From the NCBI GenBank assembly GCA_949745795.1, contig CATKAZ010000114.1, positions 31,694 through 95,693 on the forward strand: a DNA stretch of 64,000 bases, read 5' to 3'. A model generated the notes under the pieces. That model did no database searches, had not been told where the DNA came from, and was given only the letters and a program-made list of their open reading frames with translations. The stretch comes from an uncultured Oscillospiraceae bacterium. GTDB taxonomy: Bacteria; Bacillota; Clostridia; Oscillospirales; Ruminococcaceae. The translations under genes were made by a program, and so were the position numbers. Shown here piece by piece: positions 25,606 to 33,060 of the stretch (its first letter is position 1; every line of letters begins with the position of its first letter).

Positions 25606-25782
25606 TTATTCACTTAATAAGCTTCTCACATACTGCTGCATTTCGCTTTTAGAATTTACACTATGAGTACCGTCTATAATAGCTCTTTGCTTTTCTTCGG
25701 AAAGCGCCGAAAACTTTTCCATAGCAGGAGGATTCATAGCAAGAGCCATACCAAATCCAACAGGAATTTCACCTTTTTCCAT
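25606..25782 (-). CDS. Conserved small protein (58 aa)
   Basis: A 58-residue protein opening MEKGEIPVGFGMALAMNPPAM, then SALSEEKQRAIIDGTHSVNSKSEM. I recognise this as a small soluble protein common in Firmicutes (pattern xPVGFGMALAMN...MxxFxxLxEExxxxII), with no assigned function. A weak AGGTGATAAA site precedes the start. It lies between the repressor and the beta-glucosidase gene, and its terminator is shared with the repressor. Confidence 0.8.
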   Translation of the reverse strand: MEKGEIPVGFGMALAMNPPAMEKFSALSEEKQRAIIDGTHSVNSKSEMQQYVRSLLSE

Positions 25783-25828
25783 TTTATCACCTCATAATTA
25801 TATTCTGCGTAAAAGCGGTAAATATACA

Positions 25829-27184
25829 TTAAAGGTCTGCACCGTTTGTTTTAATAATTTCACTGTATCTGTATGCAGAATCTTTCAAAATTCTTTTTTG
25901 AGTTTTATAATCTACATAAACTAATCCAAAACGTTCAGCATATCCGTAAGCCCATTCAAAGTTATCCATCAGCGACCAATGAAAATATCCTGCAACGTCA
26001 GTACCTTCAAGAACAGATCTTTTCAATCCCTTCAGATAACCATTTATATAATCTAATCTTTCAGTATCATGAACATGACCGTCTGCTGCAATTTCATCAT
26101 GACATGATTTTCCGTTTTCCGTAATAAATATAGGTTTTTTATATCTGTCATAAAGGAACTTAGTCCCCCAATAAAGACAGTCAGGAGTAACCGGCCATTT
26201 ATATGGAGCATTTTTAAATCCACCCGGATCGCTGATTATTTTTTGAGTACCGTCACCGGCAGAAACCCTGTGTCCCCAGTAAACATTATGTCCGACAAAA
26301 TCCAGCGGCTGACTTATTAACTTCATATCCGAATCGGTAATTTCAGGCATGTATTTTTCACATATTTTAAATTCACGTTCCGGGTATTTACCAAAGAAAA
26401 TCGGATCATTATACCAAACAAGACTGCCTACAGCCATGTCAGGAGTGTCAAAGCTGAACATTGAATCATAAGCCGCTTTAATATCTTCCTCATTGTCTGA
26501 CGCAGGCATATTCATATTTCCGCATGGAGCATATCCGATTTTAATGGGCTGCTTCGCATAAGCTCTTAAAGTTACAACTGCTGCGCCATGTGCCTTAAGC
26601 AGATTATGTGCAGTGTCAAGCAGCTCAGATACAGTAAGCTTTAACCCGGGAGCAATTCTTCCCTGCTGATATCCAAGACCAAGTATTACCTGAGGTTCAT
26701 TTATCGTCATAAAATATTTTACTCTGTCTGAAAAATTTTCAGCAGCTACTTTTGCATAATAACTGAACCATCTCACAATTTCGGGATTTCTCCAGCCGCC
26801 CAGCTTGTCCAGCGCAAGAGGAAGATCCCAGTGATAAAGAGTAATATATGGCTCTATTCCGTTTTTCAACAGTTCATTTATTATATTATTATAAAATTCA
26901 ATTCCTTTGGGATTGACTTCTCCTATTCCCTTAGGAATGATTCTTGACCAGTTTAAAGAAAATCTGTAAGCTTTAAGTCCTATTTCCTTCATTATTGCAA
27001 TATCGTCTTTCCAACGGTGATAATGATCACAGGCTATATCACCGTTGTCATTATTATTAATTCTGCCAGGTATCTGACAGAAAGTATCAAAAATGCTAAG
27101 TCCTTTACCATCCTCGTAAGCTCCGCCTTCAATTTGGTAGGAAGCTGTTGCGGCGCCCCAAACAAAATTTTTTCCGAAATCCAT
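25829..27184 (-). CDS. Family GH1 beta-glucosidase
   Basis: A 451-residue cytoplasmic glycoside hydrolase of family 1. The acid/base Glu163 (TINEP) and nucleophile Glu356 (ITENG) are in place, with the N-terminal FVWGAATASYQIEGG and the C-terminal HWSLMDNFEWAYGY aglycone loop. It lacks the phosphate-binding residues I would look for in a 6-phospho-glycosidase (the C-terminal loop reads WAYGYAERFG, as in plain beta-glucosidases), so cellobiose or other beta-glucosides are likely substrates. AAAAGGAG precedes the ATG. It is a single gene without an adjacent transporter. Confidence 0.95.
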   Translation of the reverse strand: MDFGKNFVWGAATASYQIEGGAYEDGKGLSIFDTFCQIPGRINNNDNGDIACDHYHRWKDDIAIMKEIGLKAYRFSLNWSRIIPKGIGEVNPKGIEFYNNIINELLKNGIEPYITLYHWDLPLALDKLGGWRNPEIVRWFSYYAKVAAENFSDRVKYFMTINEPQVILGLGYQQGRIAPGLKLTVSELLDTAHNLLKAHGAAVVTLRAYAKQPIKIGYAPCGNMNMPASDNEEDIKAAYDSMFSFDTPDMAVGSLVWYNDPIFFGKYPEREFKICEKYMPEITDSDMKLISQPLDFVGHNVYWGHRVSAGDGTQKIISDPGGFKNAPYKWPVTPDCLYWGTKFLYDRYKKPIFITENGKSCHDEIAADGHVHDTERLDYINGYLKGLKRSVLEGTDVAGYFHWSLMDNFEWAYGYAERFGLVYVDYKTQKRILKDSAYRYSEIIKTNGADL

Positions 27185-27363
27185 AAGTTACTCCTTTTTA
27201 TAAAAATTTTACAAAAATTAATATGTTCATCTGACAAATACAGTATATCAGTCGGCATTTTCTTTTTCAAGAGCAAATTTTGACAACTGTATTATACAAT
27301 ATTGACTTTTTTACGTTTTTTAACATCGGTAAACATTACATATTAAATAACTGTAAAAAATCT

Positions 27364-27392
27364 TTGCTTTTTTAATGGAAAGATGCTATAAT
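27364..27392 (+). promoter_or_regulatory. Promoter of the activase genes
   Basis: TTGCTT, 17 bases, TATAAT, about 45 bases before the start codon. The remainder of the 254-base gap to the beta-glucosidase is AT-rich and unremarkable. Confidence 0.65.
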
Positions 27393-27438
27393 AATATACA
27401 AATGTAATTTCTATTGGATTTCAGAAAGGAATTCAGAT

Positions 27439-30366
27439 ATGGCTATTTATTCTCTCGGTATTGACGTTGGATCAACAACAGTAAAAACTGTTATTATTGA
27501 TGAAAAGAAAAATATAATTTACTCGGAATACCAGCGTCACTTTTCAAAAGTACGTGAAGCAGTAAAAATACAGCTTCAAGCTATACAGCAAAAATATCCA
27601 AATGATACTTTTAAAATATGTATGACCGGTTCTGCGGGACTGGGTCTTGCCACAGGTGCGGAAATTCCTTTTGTACAGGAAGTAAACTCTGCTTTTATAG
27701 CAGTAAAAGAAAGATTTCCCGACGCTGACGCCGTTATAGAGCTTGGCGGAGAGGACGCTAAAATTATTTTCCTGACCGGCGGTGTCGAACAGCGTATGAA
27801 CGGTTCATGCGCAGGCGGAACAGGCGCATTTATAGATCAGATGGCTACACTCCTTGGAGTAACGGTAAATGAGATGGACAGTATGTCGCTGTCCGCTCAA
27901 AAGGTTTATCCCATCGCTTCAAGATGCGGCGTTTTTGCAAAGTCTGATATTCAGCCCCTTTTAAATCAGGGCGCTAAAAGAGAAGATATATGCGCAAGCA
28001 TTTTTCAGGCTGTTGTGGATCAGACAGTATCCGGTTTGGCACAGGGCAGAATTATCGAAGGCAAGGTACTTTTCTTAGGCGGTCCTCTATCATTCCTTAA
28101 AGGACTGAGAAAAGCGTTTGTCGATACCTTAGGACTTAAAGAAGGAGAAACAGCGGTATTCCCAGAAGAAGCTCCCGTATTTGTTGCCTTAGGCTGCGCT
28201 TTGTTTGCATTTAACAGTCATGACGATTTTACAATTGAATCGGTTATAAAAAAGATTGAACACGCTAAAACCGGAAACGGAATCGTAACCGGTCAGCCTT
28301 TGTTTAATACTAAGGCAGAATATGAAGAATTTATTTCAAGACATAAAAAATGTGACCTTGAATATGCCGATCTGCATACATATAAAGGAAATGCTTACCT
28401 TGGTATCGATGCAGGTTCAACCACTACCAAGCTTATTCTTATTACCGAAGACTGCCGAATTTTATATCAGCATTATTCCTCGAATAAAGGTCAGCCGCTT
28501 GACAGAATAGCAGATAAGCTTAAAAAGATATACAGCGAAATGAATCCGGAAATAAAAATTGCCGGAAGCGCAGTAACAGGCTACGGCGAAGATCTTATAA
28601 AAGCGGGACTTTCGATAGATTTCGGTATTGTTGAAACAGTGGCTCATTTTAAAGCGGCGTCATATTTCTGTCCTGAAGTAGATTTTATTATAGATATCGG
28701 CGGACAGGATATAAAATGCTTTAAAATTAAAAATCACAGTATAGACAGTATTATGCTAAATGAAGCATGCTCCTCCGGCTGCGGTTCGTTTATCCAGACC
28801 TTTGCACTGGCTCTGGGATATGATATAGCGGACTTTGCGTCCTTAGGCTTGTTTGCTGAAAATCCCGTTGATTTGGGTTCACGCTGTACGGTATTTATGA
28901 ACAGCAGTGTCAAACAGGCTCAGAAAGACGGCGCAACTGTAGAGGATATCTCCGCCGGACTTTCCTCTTCAATTATTAAAAATGCCGTTTATAAAGTAAT
29001 CAGAGCAAAATCACCTGAAGAACTAGGTAAAAATATCGTAGTTCAGGGCGGAACTTTCTTAAATGACGCAGTACTCAGAGCATTTGAAACAGAAATGGGA
29101 AGAAACGTTATCCGTCCGGCAATTTCAGGACTAATGGGCGCATTCGGAGCGGCTCTATACGCAAAAGAAAAAACAAAAGGCCATTCTTCCACAATCACCA
29201 AAGAAATTCTTGACAATTTTTCATATACGTCTAAATCAGCTCAATGCGGAGGCTGTACAGCAAAATGCGGTCTTAATATTATCACCTTTGCCGACGGCAG
29301 AAAATTTATTTCCGGAAACAGATGTGAAAGAGGCGCCGGGAAATCAGTCAGCGGAGAAAACGAAAGTCTTTACGATTTTAAATATAAACTGCTTCTTTCC
29401 ATGTTTGAGCAGTCTTCAGAAGGTTCAAAAGCAAAGATAGGTCTTCCTCTTGCGCTTAATTTCTATGAATTGATTCCATTCTGGAAAACATTGTTTAACG
29501 AACTGGGCTTTGAAACGGTTATTTCCGACGAAAGCTCAAGAGATATCTATTATCTGGGACAGCATACTATTCCGTCAGATACTGTGTGCTATCCGGCAAA
29601 GCTTACTCACGGTCATATTGAAAGCCTGCTGGATAAAAATGTCGATTTTATTTTCTATCCGTGCATGAGCTATAATATTGACGAGGGTGAAAGCGATAAC
29701 CACTTTAACTGTCCGGTTGTTGCATACTATCCGGAACTTCTTATTGCCAACAATCCCAGACTTAACAGCAATAATTTTATTTATCCTTATGTAGATATAA
29801 ACAGAGAAAAGAATGTAATTTCCGTAATGTACGATCTACTTAAAAAATACGGTATTAAAAAACCACAGATTAAATCGGCAGTGAAAAAAGCATATGAAAA
29901 GCTTTCCGACTACAGAAATGAAATTTTTAACAGGGGAAATCAGATTATCAGTAAGGCACGTGAAAACGGGCAGAAAATAATCGTACTCTCCGGACGTCCT
30001 TACCATATCGACAATGAAATAAATCACGGAATCCAAAAGCTGATTACCGGTCTTGGCATGGCTGTGGTATCTGAGGACGCCGTTTTCCAATACGGTCATT
30101 ATCCGAATCCCGGAGTTTTAAATCAGTGGAGTTACCATGCTCGCCTTTACCGTGCAGCACAGTATGTAACCACACAGCCGGATATGCAGCTTGTACAGCT
30201 TGTTTCATTCGGCTGCGGAATCGACGCTATTACTACCGACGAAGTAAGAGAAATCCTCGAATCAAAAGGCAAGCTTTACACTCAGCTAAAAATCGATGAG
30301 ATAAACAATCTCGGCGCAGCTAAAATAAGACTGAGAAGTCTTGTAGCGGCAATGGAAGAGAGATAG
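27439..30366 (+). CDS. Double-ATPase 2-hydroxyacyl-CoA dehydratase activase-like protein with DUF2229
   Basis: A 975-residue protein with two tandem BadF/BadG-type ATPase domains (LGIDVGSTTVKTVI at about 5-18; LGIDAGSTTTKLILI at about 320) and a C-terminal DUF2229 region (about 660-960). The first domain has the Cys residues that hold the shared [4Fe-4S] cluster in HgdC-type activases (NGSCAGGTGAF and SRCGVFAKSD); the second has CSSGCGSF and SRCTVF. A CGGCTAKCG motif may bind another cluster. Activases use ATP to push an electron into dehydratases. It pairs with the next gene; in many Clostridia the two are one protein of about 1400 residues. The substrate is unknown. Confidence 0.85.
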   Translation: MAIYSLGIDVGSTTVKTVIIDEKKNIIYSEYQRHFSKVREAVKIQLQAIQQKYPNDTFKICMTGSAGLGLATGAEIPFVQEVNSAFIAVKERFPDADAVIELGGEDAKIIFLTGGVEQRMNGSCAGGTGAFIDQMATLLGVTVNEMDSMSLSAQKVYPIASRCGVFAKSDIQPLLNQGAKREDICASIFQAVVDQTVSGLAQGRIIEGKVLFLGGPLSFLKGLRKAFVDTLGLKEGETAVFPEEAPVFVALGCALFAFNSHDDFTIESVIKKIEHAKTGNGIVTGQPLFNTKAEYEEFISRHKKCDLEYADLHTYKGNAYLGIDAGSTTTKLILITEDCRILYQHYSSNKGQPLDRIADKLKKIYSEMNPEIKIAGSAVTGYGEDLIKAGLSIDFGIVETVAHFKAASYFCPEVDFIIDIGGQDIKCFKIKNHSIDSIMLNEACSSGCGSFIQTFALALGYDIADFASLGLFAENPVDLGSRCTVFMNSSVKQAQKDGATVEDISAGLSSSIIKNAVYKVIRAKSPEELGKNIVVQGGTFLNDAVLRAFETEMGRNVIRPAISGLMGAFGAALYAKEKTKGHSSTITKEILDNFSYTSKSAQCGGCTAKCGLNIITFADGRKFISGNRCERGAGKSVSGENESLYDFKYKLLLSMFEQSSEGSKAKIGLPLALNFYELIPFWKTLFNELGFETVISDESSRDIYYLGQHTIPSDTVCYPAKLTHGHIESLLDKNVDFIFYPCMSYNIDEGESDNHFNCPVVAYYPELLIANNPRLNSNNFIYPYVDINREKNVISVMYDLLKKYGIKKPQIKSAVKKAYEKLSDYRNEIFNRGNQIISKARENGQKIIVLSGRPYHIDNEINHGIQKLITGLGMAVVSEDAVFQYGHYPNPGVLNQWSYHARLYRAAQYVTTQPDMQLVQLVSFGCGIDAITTDEVREILESKGKLYTQLKIDEINNLGAAKIRLRSLVAAMEER

Positions 30367-30382
30367 AATTGGAGAAAAATAT

Positions 30383-31603
30383 ATGCAATATCCTGTATTC
30401 AAGCCGGAAATGAAGGACAGCTATACTATTCTTGTGCCTGATATGCTGCCCGTGCATTTCAAGCTTATTATAAACATTCTGAAAAAATACGGCTATAATG
30501 TGGAACTGCTTCAAACCTCTACAAGAGAGGTTGTGGACGAAGGACTCAAAAATGTCCACAATGATACATGCTATCCTGCACTGCTGGTAATCGGACAGTT
30601 TATCAACGCCTTAAAAAGCGGCAAATACGACGTCAATAAAACCGCTTTGATGCTCACCCAAACCGGAGGCGGATGCCGTGCGTCAAATTACATTCATCTT
30701 CTAAGAAAGGCTCTGAAAAAAGAATTTCCTCAGGTGCCTGTTATTTCCCTGAATTTAAGCGGACTGGAAAAGGGCAACGGACTTAATCTTACATTACCGC
30801 TGCTTATTAAGGTTGTCTATGCAGTCTTTTACGGCGATTTGCTCATGTCCTTATATAACCAGTGCAAGCCTTATGAAATAAACAAAGGCGATACCGATAA
30901 AATGAGAGATTTGTGGCAGCAGAAGCTCATTCCGATTTTTGATAAAAGAGAGTTTCTTAAATGTAAAAAATACTGCCGTATGATGTGTGAGGACTTCGAC
31001 AAAATAAAGCGTACTAAGGAAAAGAAAATCCGTGTAGGAATAGTAGGAGAAATTTATGTAAAATATTCTCCCCTGGCAAACAATCATCTGGAAGAATTTC
31101 TGCTGTCCGAGGGCTGCGAACCTATAGTACCTGCGCTTATGGAATTTGTAATGTATTGTCTCGCCGGTTCGGTAGCAGACGGAAAACTGTATCAGTTTAA
31201 ATCGCAGAAAACCTTTGTCAGCAAAATCGGTTACGGCTTTATTCATAAGGTACAGAAAACCGTTATAAATACAATCAATGAACATGGCGTATTTGAAGCC
31301 CCTCATGATTTTGACCACATAAGAAAGCTTGCTGACAAGTACATCAGTCAAGGTGTAAATATGGGTGAAGGCTGGCTTATTCCTGCTGAAATGGCGGCTC
31401 TTGCGGAAACCGGTACCGAAAATATTATCTGTACTCAGCCTTTCGGCTGTCTGCCTAACCATATTGTAGCTAAAGGTATGTCAAGAGTTATAAAGCAGGC
31501 ATATCCTGACGCAAATATAGTGGCTATCGACTATGATCCGGGAGCTACCAAAGTTAATCAGGAAAACAGAATCAAGCTTATGCTTGCAAATGCAAAAAAA
31601 TGA
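30383..31603 (+). CDS. 2-hydroxyacyl-CoA dehydratase-subunit-like protein
   Basis: A 406-residue protein corresponding to the C-terminal part of large activase-related proteins. Conserved features include HNDTCYPALLVIGQF, TGGGCRASNYI, CKKYCRMMCEDF and TQPFGCLPNHIVAKG, with cysteines suited to an iron-sulfur cluster. It lies 16 bases after the activase gene in another frame, with its own GGAG site, so it is a separate product rather than a frameshift remnant. It presumably forms a complex with the upstream protein. A perfect terminator follows. Confidence 0.82.
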   Translation: MQYPVFKPEMKDSYTILVPDMLPVHFKLIINILKKYGYNVELLQTSTREVVDEGLKNVHNDTCYPALLVIGQFINALKSGKYDVNKTALMLTQTGGGCRASNYIHLLRKALKKEFPQVPVISLNLSGLEKGNGLNLTLPLLIKVVYAVFYGDLLMSLYNQCKPYEINKGDTDKMRDLWQQKLIPIFDKREFLKCKKYCRMMCEDFDKIKRTKEKKIRVGIVGEIYVKYSPLANNHLEEFLLSEGCEPIVPALMEFVMYCLAGSVADGKLYQFKSQKTFVSKIGYGFIHKVQKTVINTINEHGVFEAPHDFDHIRKLADKYISQGVNMGEGWLIPAEMAALAETGTENIICTQPFGCLPNHIVAKGMSRVIKQAYPDANIVAIDYDPGATKVNQENRIKLMLANAKK

Positions 31604-31632
31604 AAAAAGGACGGTTTAACCGTCCTTTTTTA
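31603..31632 (+). terminator. Terminator of the activase operon
   Basis: AAAAAAGGACGG pairs with CCGTCCTTTTTT around a five-base loop; the stem starts inside the stop codon. Confidence 0.92.
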
Positions 31633-31713
31633 TATTCGGCACTGTATTATTGTAAAAATGTTATGCAAAAATTAAAAACAAGTAGCATTTTAGCATTACA
31701 GATAGTAATATTT

Positions 31714-31832
31714 GTTTTCAACAGACTAAAATTATGATTTTACGAAGTTTTCCACTCTTTCCACATAGTTTTCAACAGCTTTTCCCGTAGTTTTCCACCC
31801 TTTCCACATAGTTTTCAACAACTATTTTAACA
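31714..31832 (+). repeat. Helically phased TTTTCCAC-type repeat array (DnaA-box-like)
   Basis: Within a 305-base gap, two 32-bp direct repeats with one mismatch lie at 31746-31777 and 31789-31820. Seven units starting TTTTCC, TTTCC or TTTTCA begin at 31748, 31758, 31769, 31780, 31791, 31801 and 31812, a strict 10-11 bp period; an eighth partial copy is at 31714. Units such as CTTTCCACA differ from the DnaA box TTATCCACA at two positions. All point the same way. The sequence on either side is AT-rich without an open frame. Confidence 0.75.
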
Positions 31833-31908
31833 TTTGTCTATTACAGAATGTATATTTATCCGAAAAAACGGTAATAATTATACCTGAAATCAGCTTTCGG
31901 AGGTTACC

Positions 31909-32169
31909 ATGATAAAAGGAGTAAATAAAAAGGTTCTTGAGATCAATAATCCACAAAGTATATATTTTGAAAAGGCAGTACTGTATTTAAAGCCTAATAT
32001 GAGCAATGCACCTGAAAAGCTTATAAGCCGTGAGGCTAACGAGCTTATACGCAGTATGAGTCCTAAAGCGCCTAAATACGTCTTTTGGCTAAAATTACTG
32101 CTGATGATCACATCTTCTTTTCTTGCTTTGGGCGCCGGCATGTATTTTCTTTCTGCAGTATTTCATTGA
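31909..32169 (+). CDS. Small membrane protein of unknown function (86 aa)
   Basis: An 86-residue protein with a polar N-terminal region (INNPQSIYFEKAVLYLKP, then EKLISREANELIRSM) and one C-terminal membrane helix (about 62-83; LKLLLMITSSFLALGAGMYF), so it is probably a tail-anchored or single-pass protein facing the cytoplasm. A CGGAGG site precedes the ATG. Similar small proteins occur in related gut Clostridia to my recollection, but no function is known to me. It sits right after the phased repeat array, which could control it. Confidence 0.7.
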   Translation: MIKGVNKKVLEINNPQSIYFEKAVLYLKPNMSNAPEKLISREANELIRSMSPKAPKYVFWLKLLLMITSSFLALGAGMYFLSAVFH

Positions 32170-32207
32170 TTTCGTCTTTATATACCAAAATAATCTGTAA
32201 AATTCTC

Positions 32208-32236
32208 TTGTAATTTTTCTGTAATAATGCTATAAT
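32208..32236 (+). promoter_or_regulatory. Promoter of rlmB
   Basis: TTGTAA, 17 bases, TATAAT, 73 bases before the rlmB start. Confidence 0.65.
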
Positions 32237-32309
32237 TAATTTTGAAAACGTTTTGTAAAAAAATAAAGATAATTTTGTTATAAATCTGAAGATATTGGAA
32301 GTAGATGAC

Positions 32310-33044
32310 ATGAATGAAAATAATTTGATATGCGGAAGAAACCCTGTTCTGGAAGCATTAAAATCAGAAACTAATATAGATACTGTATATATAAACGGAG
32401 AAGGCGGAATTTTAGGTAAAATTCGCTCTATGGCTAAGAAAAACGGAGCAGTAGTCAAAGATGTAAATTCGCAAAAACTGGATCAATTGTCAGAAGGCGC
32501 TGCACACCAAGGTGTAGTAGCAATAACTGCCTGTGCAGAATATGTTTCTGTTGAGGACATACTGGATATCTCTGCTAAAAAAGGTACTGAACCTTTCATA
32601 ATTATTTGTGACGAAATTGAAGATCCTCATAATTTGGGAGCTATTATCAGAACAGCTGAAGCTGCCGGTGCAGACGGCGTTATAATCCCCAAAAGAAGAA
32701 GTGCATCCTTAAACGCTACCGTTCATAAGACTTCTGCCGGAGCGGCAAGCTGGCTGCCTGTAGCCAGAGTTTCAAATCTTGCCGGAGCAATTGACAAGCT
32801 TAAGGATAACGGTGTTTGGATTTACGGTACTGACGCTTCCGGTGAAGATTATGACGGCATTGACCTGAAAGGCAGTATTGCACTTGTAATAGGCTCGGAA
32901 GGTTTCGGTATGGGAAGACTTATAAAAGAAAAATGTGACTTTTTACTTAAACTCCCTATGAACGGCAAAATAACATCTCTTAATGCCTCTGTTGCTGCGG
33001 GAATTTTTATGTATGAAGCTGTAAGACAAAGAACAAAGAAATAA
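32310..33044 (+). CDS. rlmB: 23S rRNA (guanosine-2'-O-)-methyltransferase, TrmH/SpoU family
   Basis: A 244-residue SPOUT methyltransferase. The N-terminal RNA-binding domain (residues 1-75; ICGRNPVLEALKS) precedes the knotted catalytic domain with motif 1 (DEIEDPHNLGAIIRTAEAAG), motif 2 (ALVIGSEGFGMGRLIKEKCD) and motif 3 (LPMNGKITSLNASVAAGIFMYE). RlmB methylates G2251 in E. coli; a paralogue with another target cannot be excluded. I use the ATG at 32310 rather than an in-frame TTG at 32295. The next gene starts 16 bases later. Confidence 0.92.
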   Translation: MNENNLICGRNPVLEALKSETNIDTVYINGEGGILGKIRSMAKKNGAVVKDVNSQKLDQLSEGAAHQGVVAITACAEYVSVEDILDISAKKGTEPFIIICDEIEDPHNLGAIIRTAEAAGADGVIIPKRRSASLNATVHKTSAGAASWLPVARVSNLAGAIDKLKDNGVWIYGTDASGEDYDGIDLKGSIALVIGSEGFGMGRLIKEKCDFLLKLPMNGKITSLNASVAAGIFMYEAVRQRTKK

Positions 33045-33060
33045 TTGGAGATTGATATAA

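Noticed and set aside
30360-30385. Frameshift splitting one activase gene
   Set aside because: The second part has its own GGAG site and ATG at proper spacing and the first has a clean stop, so two genes are more likely.
31746-31820. CRISPR-like direct repeats
   Set aside because: Only two copies of the 32-mer exist, separated by 11 bases that continue the same 10-11 bp periodic pattern, and there is no cas gene nearby. A phased binding array fits better.
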